Positions 1-11,842 are shown, numbered from the stretch's first letter. The stretch: 64,000 nt of DNA from Ophiura sarsii (GCA_035610835.1 CM069452.1:64948919-65012918), one strand, 5' to 3'. Program-made: numbers and translations. The notes: a model not told the origin generated them from the letters alone.

Positions 1-901
1 TCTATTTTAAATTGAAATAAATGCATAATAAAAAATAATTAAAATAATAAGCAATGGATAGATATGTCCATTGCTTATCAATTAATACATTTATTTATCT
101 CTCTATTTCTCTATCTATCTAGCATTTCCTAAGACCTTATAATAATCTCGGACTTATTGCATTTTGATTTACACCCGATACCCTGATTAACTGGTAAAAA
201 TCTAATCTGTGCATTCAGACCCTACACCGTCTGGAATATGGTGGATTGGTGGCGCATGATCAGTTAGTTGAATTTCCATGATTTTTGGTGGTGCAATATC
301 CATGTTATATTCATATACACAATATTGTACTGTCTTTCATCAAGGTGAGCCGTGGCTTGGTTGGGATCATCTCCAATGAGCCTGAAGCATAGGATTCAGT
401 TCACATCGAACACCGTCGTAGTGCGGTCAACGGTGTGGCACCAACCTGGCCAACTCGACACTCACCTTTTACATTTCATTACATAACATTTTATTCTTTT
501 ATTTAAATTATTAATTTTTTATTTACTCATTTTTATTTTTATTTTATTTTTTATCATCATTATTTTTATTATTATTTCCTTTTTTTTCATTTAATGTTTT
601 GTGTTTTCTTTTTCCAGTATACACTTTCGTTAAAATAAGTAGTGAAAAGTAAAAAAGGAAAACACAACAAACTATTTTAGCTTTGTCCTCTCTCATAAGC
701 CCCACACACAAAGCCAATCATTTCAATATTACTACAAACTTAACTTTTGAATGGGAAAAAATGGTAAACTGGTCCAACTTATTTTCTGACCTCTCTCTGG
801 TCATAACTTTTAAATCCCAACTAACTTGCTTTTGGTAACCAATATGACTTTAGTTATTTTGCACTATGAAACATTATGTCACTGCAGGCGAAAGAAAATC
901 A
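1..901. other. AT-rich DNA without a recognised gene
   Basis: No reading frame with coding character and no complete repeat are seen. Bases 345-475 contain a weakly SINE-like stretch (GCCGTGGCTTGG) and a small hairpin around CACCGT...ACGGTG. Bases 480-600 are a T-rich low-complexity tract. Confidence 0.6.
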
Positions 902-1035
902 TGTTCTACGGGCCCAATCGACCCATTTCGTTTCGAATTACAAAATATTTATGAAAAAAGAATTTTTAAAATTGAAAGAAAAAAACCCGACCGACCGCCC
1001 GACCCTACATTAGAGGTTCGTTTGCCCCGTAGGAC
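902..1035. mobile_element. Possible short inverted-repeat element (MITE-like)
   Basis: The left end reads TGTTCTACGGGCC and the right end, read on the minus strand, reads TGTCCTACGGGGC. The interior is A-rich followed by CCGACCGACCGCCCGACCC. A related 24-bp left end occurs at 26393-26416 and 28466-28489, each followed by an A/T-rich stretch. No clear target duplication is seen, so the boundaries are approximate. Confidence 0.35.
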
Positions 1036-1599
1036 AGGGTAGGTTATTTTTCCATTCGTCTAATATAATTGTTTAATTTATTTTATGTGCAGTTTACATT
1101 ATAGAAAAAGATCATCTGTCTGTCCCCCTGGTCAGTGAACCAGTTTGAACGGAATCTTAAATTCCGATTATAAATCCTGGCTTCTTACTAAGAAAGACAC
1201 AGTCACAACATTTGCGAGGTCTGATCTATCCATAGTATGTACAAGGGCGTGTGTGGTGCTGGTTATTAGATTTCAATTAGTAATTCAATGGGAAACAATA
1301 GAGTCTGAAATCAAATGCCACCACTCACATGTTAAAGACGTGTTGTATTGAACTTGTCATGCTTGTGGTAGGGCTTATTTGATTCGAAGAATGAAGAACT
1401 TGTTTCAACTTCGTTTAACCCGCCTTTTCGTTTTACAAAAGTATTCACTGACAAATAACGTATTGCGATAATCATGAAAATCCGAAGCTTTTTCTTAACT
1501 ATACGTTGATCTATTCAGATGTGTGAGTTACAGAGTATCATGAGTATAGCCGGAGTATAGGCCTTACTATCATAACTTGTACTGTTTGCTTAGACGATG
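1036..1599. other. Unannotated intergenic DNA
   Basis: Only short open frames occur (longest 68 codons from 1145), without splice signals or recognisable protein character. I see nothing I can support here. Confidence 0.5.
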
Positions 1600-1609
1600 A
1601 AAACACACT

Positions 1610-3355
1610 ATCAATAGTTAGCAAGTGAATTCATGCTATCAGCAGTAGATAGCAAGTGTGAATACAATACTATCAGCCTACTAGCAGTATAATTATGTGA
1701 ATTCATGCGTTTCAACAGTAAACAACAAGTGAATACAATGCTATCAGCAGTAAATAACAAAAGAACATAATGCTATCAGCAGTAGATAGCAAGTGAATAT
1801 AATGCTATCAGCAGTAGATAGCAAGTGTATACAATCCTATCAGCAGTAGCAATTGAATACAATGCTATCAGCAATATATAGATAACAAGTGAATATAATG
1901 ATATCGGCAGTAGATAGCAAGTGAATATAATGCTATCAGCAGTAGATAGCAAGTGAATATGATGATATCAGCAGTAGATAGCAAGTGAATATTATGCTAT
2001 CAGCAATAGATAGCAAGTGAATACAATGCTATCACTAGAATATAGCAAGTGAATTCATTGCTATACTACCAGCGGCAATTATTAATACAATGCTATCAGT
2101 GTAGACAGCAAGTGAATACAATGCTATCACTCAGTGTAGATAGCAAGCGAATATAATGCTTTAAGGGTGCACTACACTAAATGGGGTATCCCTACCCTTA
2201 AGGGCGGTGTTTAAAGCTAGAATCGGAAAAGATGCATGGCAAAATCCTCAATTAAAAAAACTTGACGGTAATACAATTGCGTAAATACCTATGATTTTTG
2301 ATTAATTATGATTAATGGGACATCACCTACATGCACCCTGACTATAAACTGTGAATATCATCTAGATAAATTTTGAGAGATCTTTCAAATTTGTGTTTTA
2401 CTGGAATTATTGACGATTACGGCGGCATTTCCAAGCTCGTCAGAGAGGTAGTCAACTCCATGGGCGTATTTTGAAAAATCGAGCAGGTTCACCTACCTAT
2501 TTTTTTCACTTTTTGGTGAAAAAATGTGATCATCTTTCAGAAAAAATCACTCTACAAGGTCCAATTTCGCAATTTAGTGGTCTAACACAGAGTTTTATAT
2601 CAGTGTTTTTGTACATATCCCTATGGAGCTCTATTTAGTAGTGTGACCCCATCAGCAGTTGATAGCAAGTGAATACAATGATATCAATATTATAGTAGAT
2701 TATAGCAAGCAGTAAATAACAAGTGAATACAATGCTTTCAGCAGCAGCTTTCTAGTGTTGTAACCAGGTATAATGTTAGTGTTTTTAATGTATATTTTTG
2801 TCATTCTTGCATTTTCAATGTATAGGCCTTTTGCGCATATGCCTACTTGTAATATTGTGCTAATTCAGCCGGCTGGCTACGATGACAATAAATCATACCA
2901 TAATACAGTATAATACTAAGTATAATATAGGCTATTAGTGAATATAATGTTATCAGCAGTGTATAGCAATAGAATTCATTGCTATCAATAGTAACAACTG
3001 TGAATACAATGCTATCAGCAGTAGATAGCAAGTGAATATAATGCTATCATTAGTCGATAGCAAGTGAAGACAATGCTATACATCAGCAGTAAATAGCAAG
3101 TGAATACAATGCTATCAGCAGTAGATAGCAAGTGAAATCAGCAGTCGATAGCAAGTGAATACAATGCTATCAGCAGTAGATAGCAAGTGAAATCAGCAGT
3201 AGGTAGCAAGTGAATATAATGCTATCAGCAGTAGATAGCCAGGGGAGACAATGCTATCAGCAGTAGATAACAAGTGAATACAATGCTATCAGCAGTAGAT
3301 AGCCAGGGGAGACAATGCTATCAGCAGTAGATAGCAAGTGATTATAACGATATCA
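1610..3355 (+). repeat. Minisatellite of about 31-34 bp with a hairpin core
   Basis: Degenerate units close to ATGCTATCAGCAGTAGATAG followed by CAAGTGAATACA recur across 1610-2160, 2651-2745 and 2940-3355. The core GCTATC-AGCAGTA-GATAGC is an inverted repeat with a 6-bp stem and 7-base loop. The array is interrupted at 2161-2650 by an inverted-repeat insertion and at about 2745-2940 by unrelated sequence. Unit length varies, some units lack the left half, and GGGGAGACAATGC variants appear near 3240-3320. The stem is shared with the satellite at 18.6-21.1 kb. Confidence 0.85.
2161..2650. mobile_element. Inverted-repeat insertion in the minisatellite
   Basis: About 490 bp with imperfect terminal inverted repeats. 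The left end reads AGGGTGCACTACACTAAAT; the right end, reverse-complemented, reads GGGGTCACACTACTAAAT. It splits a minisatellite unit: AATGCT lies to its left and ATCAGCAG to its right, which join to make a normal unit. No clear duplication of the target is visible. No transposase is encoded, so this is non-autonomous if mobile. Confidence 0.55.
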
Positions 3356-3896
3356 AATGACCAAGAAAGTTATACAAAAAGCGTAAAAATGACTATAACA
3401 AGAATGAAAATATAACCCATTTTCAGTTGGTGTAGCCTATACATGTAGTTGACATGGTTGACCCTGAAAAGGGGTTATTCATATTCATGTTTATATGTAG
3501 GTATGATAATTACGTGTGAAGTCAAGGATGTCATTTTGATAAGGGATGACCTTGAGGATCACAATGAGGCAATACAATGAATTTGATTTGAAAGTTTATC
3601 TTTTGATCTCAATACTAGATAATTATACTATCACCATGATTACCAGGAATTTATAGCTGGATTACTCATCAATAAAACCCGGGAATAAAACTGGGAGTTC
3701 AAAATTGAACTTGGCCACTAAATCCACGAGATTTCCTTTGAAACAATGTTGATCTGGTTTTTTTGGTCTCTAAGCTTGTTGTTGGAATTGCGATACACGC
3801 GTGATCATGGTGATGGAATATGCAATCATATATAGATTGCTCTTTCAATGTTACTCATTTACCGACCGTAATTTTTTTCAATCTCAAAAAGGGTTG
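3356..3896. other. Unannotated intergenic DNA
   Basis: No gene or repeat is recognised. The stretch lies between the minisatellite and the first CACTTTCCACGCGGC-type MITE. Confidence 0.5.
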
Positions 3897-3900
3897 TTAA

Positions 3901-4135
3901 CACTTTCCACGCGGCTGTTATAGTTTTACCATTTACAATTTGTCTCGAACTTTTCCAATCTTTCATGATCTATCTCACGTATTACTGAACCAATGCTAGG
4001 CATGTTGGTACTTTTGTTAATGCATTTCTCATGGTGATTCCAAATATGGTGATGAAATTAAATAATTATGAAATTTTTGAATCATTTTGTGAAATTTTGG
4101 AATGTCGTCTGCAGCTGCCTGCCGCGTGAAAAGTG
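3901..4135 (+). mobile_element. MITE, CACTTTCCACGCGGC family, copy 1
   Basis: The left end CACTTTCCACGCGGC follows TTAA (3897-3900). The right end GCCGCGTGAAAAGTG is followed by CTAA. The interior contains CATGGTGATTCCAAATATGG, which is also found in the copies at 4.87, 8.43 and 24.96 kb. TTAA-type flanks suggest a piggyBac-like origin, by inference; no transposase is present. Confidence 0.75.
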
Positions 4136-4308
4136 CTAAGTTTTGATGCGAGTGTCATCAGAAGTGTCGAAAAGGACAACTCAAAAAGTGATTATAAATC
4201 TCATCAGCAATCTTTGAAATAAATTAAAAATGGTCACTCATAATACATATTAAAATGTAAATATGACATTTTGCAATTGGAGTAACACTCTCATGGGATG
4301 GTGAAATT

Positions 4309-4767
4309 ACAGGGTGACCCAAAAAATGTTAACACTCCGGGCACATAAGATATCTTAAAAGGACAGAAACACACGGGTCTAATCTTGATGTATTATGAAA
4401 GCTGAGTAAATAAGCTTTCATTTGCATTTTATTGCGTTCCAATTCAAGCTTGGAAAGAATCGAAAGAATGCGTTGAAAAGAACAAAGAAGAGATATGTGT
4501 GTGTGACTTAATCATGTTGCTTCTTGCTTCGTGCATTTTAAAAGCTTCACTTTCATATGAGAGGATTGGACCAAGCCGATTTTGCTTCCTCATGTTTGCT
4601 GAAGCATATCTCCCGTTCTAAATAACCAATTGGAACGCAATAAAATGCAAATGAAAGCTTATTTACTCAGCTTTCATAATACATCAAGATTAGACCCGTG
4701 TATTCCTGTCCTTTTTTGTCTTATGTCTTATGTGCCCGGAGTGTTAACATTTTTTGGGTCACCCTGT
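4309..4767. mobile_element. Fold-back MITE with about 138-bp inverted arms
   Basis: The arms are 4309-4444 and 4628-4767. Both ends read ACAGGGTGACCCAAAAAATG when oriented outward. The arms also share the stretch around GCTGAGTAAATAAGC. About 180 bp of unrelated sequence separates them. The right arm carries a small internal duplication (TCTTATG twice). No coding capacity and no clear target duplication are seen. Confidence 0.85.
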
Positions 4768-4866
4768 GGTGTGCAAAAACAAGGTTGAGCGAATCCTTAA
4801 ATGTCTGTTTCAAATTCAATTATGAGTAGCCGTTTCAATTTAATCTTTTTAGATTCTTTTTTTTTA

Positions 4867-5105
4867 CACTTTCCACGCGGCTATTTAGTTTTACCCGCCC
4901 ATATACAAAACAGATTTGTCAGAAACCTTTCCCAACTTTCAAAGTCTATCTGCAGAATTACTTAACCAATACTAGGCATATTTGTACTTATTTTAATGCA
5001 TTTGTCATGGTGATTCCAAATATGGGGATGACATTCAATCATTTTGAAATTTTTGAAACATTTTAGGTGGAATTTTAAGACTGTCGTCTCCAGACTACCT
5101 TCAAT
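4867..5105 (+). mobile_element. MITE, CACTTTCCACGCGGC family, copy 2
   Basis: It begins CACTTTCCACGCGGCTATTT and keeps the family interior CATGGTGATTCCAAATATGG and AATTTTTGAAACATTTT. The right terminus has decayed, so the end is approximate. It lies 100 bp beyond the fold-back element. Confidence 0.65.
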
Positions 5106-5840
5106 CTTTAACCGTTAGGCCTAACATTTACATATATTTCAATAGGAGAGATAAGGGTGGGTAGGCCTACAAGTGATAGCCTATTCTTATCTTTAGTAGG
5201 TCGTTTTAGACTAGATTTTAGATTCTTCCGTAAAATGTTGATACCCAATAATCAATTCACAGGTGTCGGTGAACATCAAAGCCAAAATATTTAACCACCG
5301 CTATTGTCCTACGTTTAAACAAAATCTTCATGCACGATGGTTATCAAAAATGCTTAACAACGTCAACCAATTGTAATCGTGTGTGAAAGAGCTTGTTATG
5401 TCCTTATTAAGGGTATTTTCCCCGGTATTTTTTCTCTTCATAATATGATAATTCAAATAAAAGTCTCAGCCAAAACTTACTTCTCTCAGACACGGACTAG
5501 TTGCTTAGTACTCAAAAGAAAGGGTTACTGGTCACGCTTACGTGACCACCGAGTGTCGGCTAGTACCTTTGATCTTTTTTAACTAATTTGTAAATTTGTA
5601 TTAGGTGGAATGTGTAGCCTTTTAATTTGTTGTGTTTATTATTATATAAAAATTTAAAATTAATATGGTACTGGAGAATGTTAAAGCAAAGAAAAATAGA
5701 TTTTAGAATTTTAATTGAAACAATGATACAATTTGTAATCATTCAATTGGCCTAAGTATTGGAACATAAGATAAATATCACTAAAATCTCCAAATTGTTT
5801 TCACTTTATACCTCATCAGGTAGAACAGAACGGCAGATTT
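5106..5840. other. Unannotated intergenic DNA
   Basis: Short open frames of 60-67 codons occur on both strands, but no splice signals or protein similarity can be argued. Nothing is supported here. Confidence 0.5.
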
Positions 5841-5861
5841 GAGAATACATGTGATACCATG

Positions 5862-6102
5862 ATATGGGTCAAACTTGCTAGTCATGAGGGTCACTAGTCA
5901 TATGGGTCGCTATCATAAACTCTAACCTAACCCTAATCCTACCCTAGCCCTAACCCTAACCATACCCTACCCCTAGCCCTAAACCTACCCTAACTCTACC
6001 CTAAACCTAACCCTAACCCTAAGATACTTTTATGACTAGCGCACTCGTGGTATAGGAAAATACACGTTATGACTAGCGACCCTTATGACTAGCGGTAGAC
6101 CC
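5862..6102 (-). mobile_element. Element with telomere-like core, copy 1 (inverted)
   Basis: A degenerate CCCTAA array (about 5920-6022) is bordered on both sides by variants of ATGACTAGCGACCCTT. The same arrangement in opposite orientation is at 7101-7359. A direct repeat resembling GAGAATACATGTGATACCAT lies on both sides (5841-5867 and 6105-6140), which could be an unusually long target duplication or an older tandem duplication. No coding sequence is present. Confidence 0.7.
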
Positions 6103-6140
6103 CGAGAATAGGCCTACATGTGATACCATATGATATGGCC

Positions 6141-6730
6141 ATATTTGGCATCTGGACCATTCCATACAATCTTATCTCGTCGTGGATATATGATTTTCCC
6201 TTTTGAAAATAAACACATACAATTATGAATTTATTAGATTCGTAAATCCTAATCATTCATTGACATGTTACTTAGTTGTACGGATGGAATATTATTCGAA
6301 TCTCGCGATTTATAAACAAACAATTTTCCGCCACCACATAACTCAAAAATTGCGAAAATGTTCCGCAAACAATTGGTTTTGTGACCCTGATTTATTATTT
6401 TTTAAGAAGCAAAAAAAATAAAAATTGAAATCAGTTCAAAGTCAAAGTGAATTAGTTTTTAACTGACATATTTGTATGGACGCATCACCCCGGAAAATAC
6501 AGTGGTGTATGCAAATAATTACTTAACGCGGATTTATGATTACATGATTGTTTGATAAGGGAATATGTTGTTTACACATTGATTTAATTGTAATATATGT
6601 ACCTACGTATGTAATGCAATTATGTAATTGCTCTATTCTTCTTGGTAAAGATATATCCATGGAATTATCCTTTAATAATGGAAAAAAGATCCTGCACGGC
6701 CACGGCCTACTTTTTGTACTTCAAAAATTG
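6141..6730. other. Unannotated DNA between repeat elements
   Basis: Short frames of 60-72 codons are open, but they have no start context, splice sites or recognisable domains. I see no gene. Confidence 0.5.
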
Positions 6731-6733
6731 TAA

Positions 6734-6990
6734 GGGGTCGTCCATAATTTTCGCCATTTTCAGTTACGTACAAAGCGTACGTAAGAGGGGGGGAGGGGTC
6801 GAAATATACCCCAACCGTACGTAAACTTAAATGGCGATCTTGAGAGGCGGGATTTTTTTTTAAAAGTACAAAATAAAATAAAATTTCGCCATTTATTGCG
6901 TAGGCCTACGTAACTCGAGGGGGGGAGGGGGGTAAACAGTTACGTACGCTCTGTACGTAAGTGAAAATGGCGATAATTTTGGACGACCCC
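6734..6990. mobile_element. MITE with TAA target duplication
   Basis: A 257-bp element with inverted ends GGGGTCGTCCATAATTTT and, at the right, its near-complement ending GGACGACCCC. Both sides carry TAA (6731-6733 and 6991-6993). The arms match over roughly 38 bp and contain repeated GTTACGTAC words. A 3-bp TAA duplication is typical of PIF/Harbinger-type elements; assignment rests on that alone. Confidence 0.85.
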
Positions 6991-7100
6991 TAAACAATGT
7001 CGCTAATGCTTGCTTGTTTTATTGTATTGTTATTGTTGTTTATGATATGTTGTTTAATATGTTTAGTGATATGGTGTTATTGTTATGGTGGCGGTGGAGA

Positions 7101-7359
7101 GGGGTCTACCCGCTAGTCATAAGGGTCGCTAGTCATAACGTGTATTTTCCTATACCACGAGTGCGCTAGTCATAAAAGAATCTTAGGGTTAGGGTTAGGT
7201 TTAGGGTAGAGTTAGGGTAGGTTTAGGGTTAGGTTTAGGGTTAGGGTTAGGGTATGGTTAGGATCGGGGTTAGGGTTAGGGTTAGGGTTTATGACTAGCG
7301 ACCCTTATGACTAGTGAACCTTATGACTAGCGACCCTTATGACTAGCGAGTTTGACCCG
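7101..7359 (+). mobile_element. Element with telomere-like core, copy 2
   Basis: GGGGTCTACCCGCTAGTCAT begins the copy, followed by GACTAGCGACCCTT-type repeats, a degenerate TTAGGG array (about 7184-7288) and more GACTAGCGACCCTTATGA repeats. It ends at GAGTTTGACCCGG, directly against a run of about 16 G. It is the reverse complement of 5862-6102. The two make an inverted pair with a MITE between them. Confidence 0.75.
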
Positions 7360-8424
7360 GTGGGGGGGGGGGGGGGGTGGGGATGGTTGTGGTTGTTTGT
7401 TATTTTTGTAGGGTTTGTCTGTTGTTGTTGTTGTTGTTGCTGTTTTTTTGTTACCATTGTTACTGGTACTGATGTTATTGTTTTGATGTTTTAAGTTAGG
7501 CCTCTGATATGTTGTTGTTTTTGTTTGTGTTAATTGTGTTGTTGATATTGTTATTAATCTTGTTAAAACAGGTGTTGATATGATGGTATTGATTTGAATT
7601 AATAATAAAATTACACAAAATATACAACTTTTATCCCAAAAAACTTTGCGATATAACTACGTTTTGATTTAAACAACATGGTTAAACAAACATACGGGTT
7701 ATTTGGATATTGATATTTTAAAGACATGAATCTAATCAAATTAATGTTCTTCTACCAACCATTCTGAACCGTCAACGTCATCCTGCTATTAAGCTCCTGA
7801 GGCCCTAAAGGCCAGTCTCATACTACAAGTACAAGACGCGTGCGTCGTACATTTCTTCCTTATCCATATAAGGCATCACAAAGGCCATGCCGCTGCCAAA
7901 GTAATGTGCAAGATCAAAGCCACCGCCAACTCCACCTCTTCACTGGTAAAGACACTCCCCCTCCGATATGGGGGCCCCAGGCTGTGAACTAATTACCGTT
8001 GACCAGTTTAACCGTTGCGGAGACTGGTGTAAAGTTCGCTTGACTGTGCGTTTGCACATTGAGAAGAGTCAAACAGCAGACGACATAGATTTTTGGAGGG
8101 AAAAAAATTAAAGATGAAAAAAATTAAAATAAATAGAACACCGGCTGCTGAAATTATTGAGCATGAATGCACAGCGAAAATTGCCATACTGAATTGCTAA
8201 TTGTATACTACTAAAACGAGACTACTAATATGTTATAGGAACCATTTTTTCCCATGATATTGAATAATTAAATAATTGAACGTTATACATCTATTTGATT
8301 TGGATCATTCATTTGTGTTTGTATGTCGGGTCACGGGTTAATCAAAATACCATCACTATTATAACACTTTTGAGTTCTGAATTACCACGTGAGCAAGCAA
8401 GTTGTGATCTGTTTACATATGACT
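7360..8424. other. Unannotated DNA with G run and TTG repeats
   Basis: A G homopolymer (about 7362-7377) is followed by (TTG)n low-complexity sequence to about 7570. The rest shows no gene or clear repeat. Confidence 0.5.
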
Positions 8425-8428
8425 TTAA

Positions 8429-8700
8429 CACTTTCCACGCGGCAAGCGTCTGCAAACGACATTACAAAATTTCACAAAATGTTTCAAAAATGTCAAAATG
8501 ATTTAATATATAATTATCATATTTGGAATCACCATGAGAAATGCATTTAAAAGAAGTGCAATTATGCCTAGTATTGGTTCAGTAATTCTTGAGATAGACT
8601 TTGAAAGCTGGGAAAGGTTTCCAACAAATCTGTATTGTATCAATTAAAACTAGTATTAGTAACACGGTAATATACTCATTGCATAGCTGCGTGGAAAGCG
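8429..8700 (-). mobile_element. MITE, CACTTTCCACGCGGC family, copy 3, with TTAA flanks
   Basis: CACTTTCCACGCGGC begins at 8429 after TTAA (8425-8428). The right end GCTGCGTGGAAAGCG is followed by TTAA (8701-8704). The interior is reversed relative to copy 1 (TTTGGAATCACCATGAGAAA). Perfect TTAA on both sides matches the known target preference of piggyBac-type transposases. Confidence 0.8.
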
Positions 8701-9012
8701 TTAATCATGTTAATACTGTGTGTCAAATCTTGGTGTCATATCGCGCGCGCCATTTGGATTTGGAGCTGAGTTTCTTGATAAGAGAAGCTATAACAAGAAG
8801 AGAGATCTGTTTCGATAGTCGTTGTATTATATATACATAAACCGGTGATCCAGATTTGTATCGCGCAGTTGTACCAATTTAATTTGTAGGCCGCGGTAGT
8901 GATATATTCAATAGCTTTGACAGCCACGATAAAGCTGCCACTTTTGCTTCATAGGCTTATATCTCGTCGAGACACGCAATGGTGGATATTCTTTTCTAGT
9001 GCAACTTGCCCC

Positions 9013-9121
9013 AAAGAAGATTTCTTGATGTACCCCATCATGCTTAGCGCCCCTACTATACCAGCAGGGCTTATCACCAAAACAAACAGTACCACACATG
9101 TGTTAAAGTAATTAACAGCTG
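9013..9121. mobile_element. Partial MITE related to 53553-53857
   Basis: AAAGAAGATTTCTTGATG and CATGTGTTAAAGTAATTAAC followed by AGCTGG match the left third of the element at 53.55 kb. The remainder is missing and the telomere-like array begins just after it. Confidence 0.5.
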
Positions 9122-9126
9122 GAATT

Positions 9127-9236
9127 ATGGTTAGGGTTAGAATTAGAATTAGGGTTACAGTTAGGGTTAGGGTTAGGATTAAAGTTAGGGTTAAGTTAGG
9201 GTTAGGGTTGGGTTAGGGTTAGGGTAAGGGTTACGG
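9127..9236 (+). repeat. Interstitial telomere-like array, left part
   Basis: Degenerate TTAGGG units on the plus strand, separated from the main array by the 878-bp element at 9240-10117. Confidence 0.85.
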
Positions 9237-9239
9237 TTA

Positions 9240-10117
9240 GGGACCGTTCATTATTTATGGTGGAGGGAGGTTGGGTAAAATATAGGGGGGGTCATGTAAC
9301 TTTCATATGTTGAAATAGGGGGGGTTATGTAACTTTTTATTCTTGAACAGGGGGGGGTTGTGTAAATTTGTTTAAACTATAAAGATGGTGGTGATTGGAG
9401 TGATTTTAGAGGCTATTTTGGAGTGTAAATGCCATTTTTTCTGCGCTTCGCGCATATTTTCTTAAAACCTATCGACTTTTACTAAGAGACTACTTCTGGA
9501 CAGCAAATCGACGATATGGTGGAAAAACATCTATATAATCATCAACGGTCGAGACATTAGAGCCACAGGGTGTATAATGTTACAAAATCCATGCAATTTC
9601 ATGATTTAAAAATGTGATTTATTGCATGCTTTTCACCTCATCTCTGCTTTGCACCAATGCTCACAAAAGTAGAACGTTTCACTGGATTATACGTTTCTGC
9701 TCAGAGTGTTCTAACTTGTTCGGGTTATAAAGACTCACAAAACCACCCAAAATGTATAAATATGAAGAAAAAAATTCGAACTCGCTACGCTCGCCATTAC
9801 TAATTTCACACAATAAAAAGAAGGGCATCATAACATTATTGGCCGTTCAAATAGGGCACAAACAAAATTTGCCAACGTATCCATGAACAAAATTCCAAAG
9901 GTAAAGACAGCCCCTCGGGCCCTAAGTATGTGACAAGTTGATTTTTTCGGGGAGGGGGAGGGGGGGGGGGGGGGGGGGGGTTGTGTAAAAAGCTACTGGT
10001 TAGCAGGGGGGGTCATGTAATTTTCAGTTTCAGCTGTAGGGGGGGGTTAGGTACTTTTAACATACGAGTCTCAAATTTGTCCCAACCCCCCCTCCACCAT
10101 AAATAATGAACGGTCCC
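9240..10117. mobile_element. 878-bp inverted-repeat element inserted in the telomere-like array
   Basis: The left end GGGACCGTTCATTATTTATG and the right end, its complement ending GAACGGTCCC, are both flanked by TTA (9237-9239 and 10118-10120). The termini match for about 35 bp. The interior carries repeated blocks of G run plus TCATGTAACTTT and a G run of about 21 (9960-9980). No open frame resembling a transposase is present. The TTA target is part of the surrounding TTAGGG units, so the array itself was the target. Confidence 0.85.
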
Positions 10118-10636
10118 TTAGGGTTAAAGTTAGGGTTAGGGTTAGGGTTAAAGTTAGGGTTAGGGTTAGGGTTAAAGTTAGGTCTAAAGTTAGGGTTAGG
10201 GCTAGGTTTAGGGTTAAAGTTAGGGTTAGGGTTTAAGTTAGGGTTAGGGTTAAAGGGGTAGGGTAAGGGTTAGGTTAGGGTTAAAGTTAGGGTTAAAGTT
10301 AGGGTTAGGGTTAAAGTTAGGGTTAGGGTTGAGAGTTAGGGTTTTGGTTAGGGTTTGGGTTTGGGTTAGGGTTGAGAGCTAGGGTTAGGGTTAGGGTTAG
10401 GGTTAAAGTTAGGGTCAGGGTTAGGGTTAAAGTTAGGGTTAATGTTTGGGTTAGGGTTAGGGGTTTGGGTTAGGGTTAAAGTTATGGTTAAAGGGTTAGG
10501 GTTAGGGCTAGGGTTAAGGTTAAGGTTAAAGTTAGGGTTAGGGTTAGGGTTGGGGTTACAGTTATGGTTAGGGTTAGGGTTAGAGTTAGAGTTAGAGTTA
10601 GGGTTGGGGTTACAGTTAGGGTTAGGGTTAGGGTTA

Positions 10637-10777
10637 GAATTGTTCAGTAGATGACACCCCAGCAGATTAATGATTTCGCAATTACTCACCACAACTACGT
10701 ATGTCATCAAAAATAATGGGCATTAGATTAGAAATGGTGGGAGTGGGAGGATTCCCAAGTTCTTGCGAAGAAGGTTA
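10637..10777 (+). repeat. Array block, copy 1
   Basis: From GAATTGTTCAGTAGATGACA to TTCTTGCGAAGAAGGTTATA. It contains CACCACAACTACGTATGTCA and AATGGTGGGAGTGGGAGGAT. Seven near-identical copies lie in the array, always in the same orientation. Confidence 0.95.
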
Positions 10778-11700
10778 TAGGGTTAGGGTTAGGGTTAGGG
10801 TTAGGGTTAGGGTTAATGTTATAGGGTTAGGGTTATAGGGTTAGGGTTAAAGTTAGGGTTAGGGTTAGGGTTCGGGTTAAAGTTAGGGTTAGGGTTAGGG
10901 TTAGGATTAAAGTTAGGGTTAAAGTTAGGGTTAGGGTTAAAGGGTTAAAGTTAGGGTTAAAGTTAGGGTTAGGGTTTGGGTTTGGGTTTGGGTTTGGGTT
11001 AGGGTTAGGGTTATGGTTAAAGTTAGGGTTAGGGTTAGGTTAGGGTTAGGGTTAGGGTTAGAGTTAGAGTTAGAGTTAGGGTTAGGGTTAGGGTTAGGGT
11101 TAGGGTTAGGATTAAGTTAGGGTTAGGGTTGGGTTAGGGTTAGGGTAAGGGTTAGGGTTAAAGTTAGGGTTAGGGTTAAAGTTAGGGTTAGGGTTAAAGT
11201 TAGGGTTAGGGTTAGGGTTAAAGTTAGGGTTAGGGTTAGGGTTAAAGTTAGGTCTAAAGTTAGGGTTAGGGCTAGGTTTAGGGTTAAAGTTAGGGTTATG
11301 GTTTAAGTTAGGGTTAGGGTTAAAGGGGTAGGGTAAGGGTTAGGTTAGGGTTAAAGTTAGGGTTAAAGTTAGGGTTAGGGTTAAAGTTAGGGTTAGGGTT
11401 GAGAGTTAGGGTTTTGGTTAGGGTTTGGGTTTGGGTTAGGGTTGAGAGCTAGGGTTAGGGTTAGGGTTAGGGTTAAAGTTAGGGTTAGGGTTAGGGTTAG
11501 GGTTAAAGTTAGGGTTAAAGTTAGGGTTAATGTTTGGATTAGGGTTAGGGTTAGGGGTTTGGGTTAGGGTTAAAGTTAGGGTTAAAGGGTTAGGGTTAGG
11601 GCTAGGGTTAAGGTTAAAGTTAGGGTTAGGGTTAGGGTTGGGGTTACAGTTATGGTTAGGGTTAGAGTTAGAGTTAGGGTTGGGGTTACAGTTAGGGTTA

Positions 11701-11842
11701 GAATTGTTCAGTAGATGACACCCCAGCAGATTAATGATTTCACAATTACTCACCACAACTACGTATGTCATCAAAAATAATGGGCATTAGATTAGAAATG
11801 GTGGGAGTGGGAGGATTCCCAAGTTCTTGCGAAGAAGGTTAT
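11701..11842 (+). repeat. Array block, copy 2
   Basis: Nearly identical to copy 1, with GATTTCACAATT in place of GATTTCGCAATT, a change shared with copy 3. Confidence 0.95.

Noticed and set aside
345..475. A SINE resembling SINE A
   Set aside because: Only GCCGTGGCTTGG is similar; there is no usable B box and no second copy.
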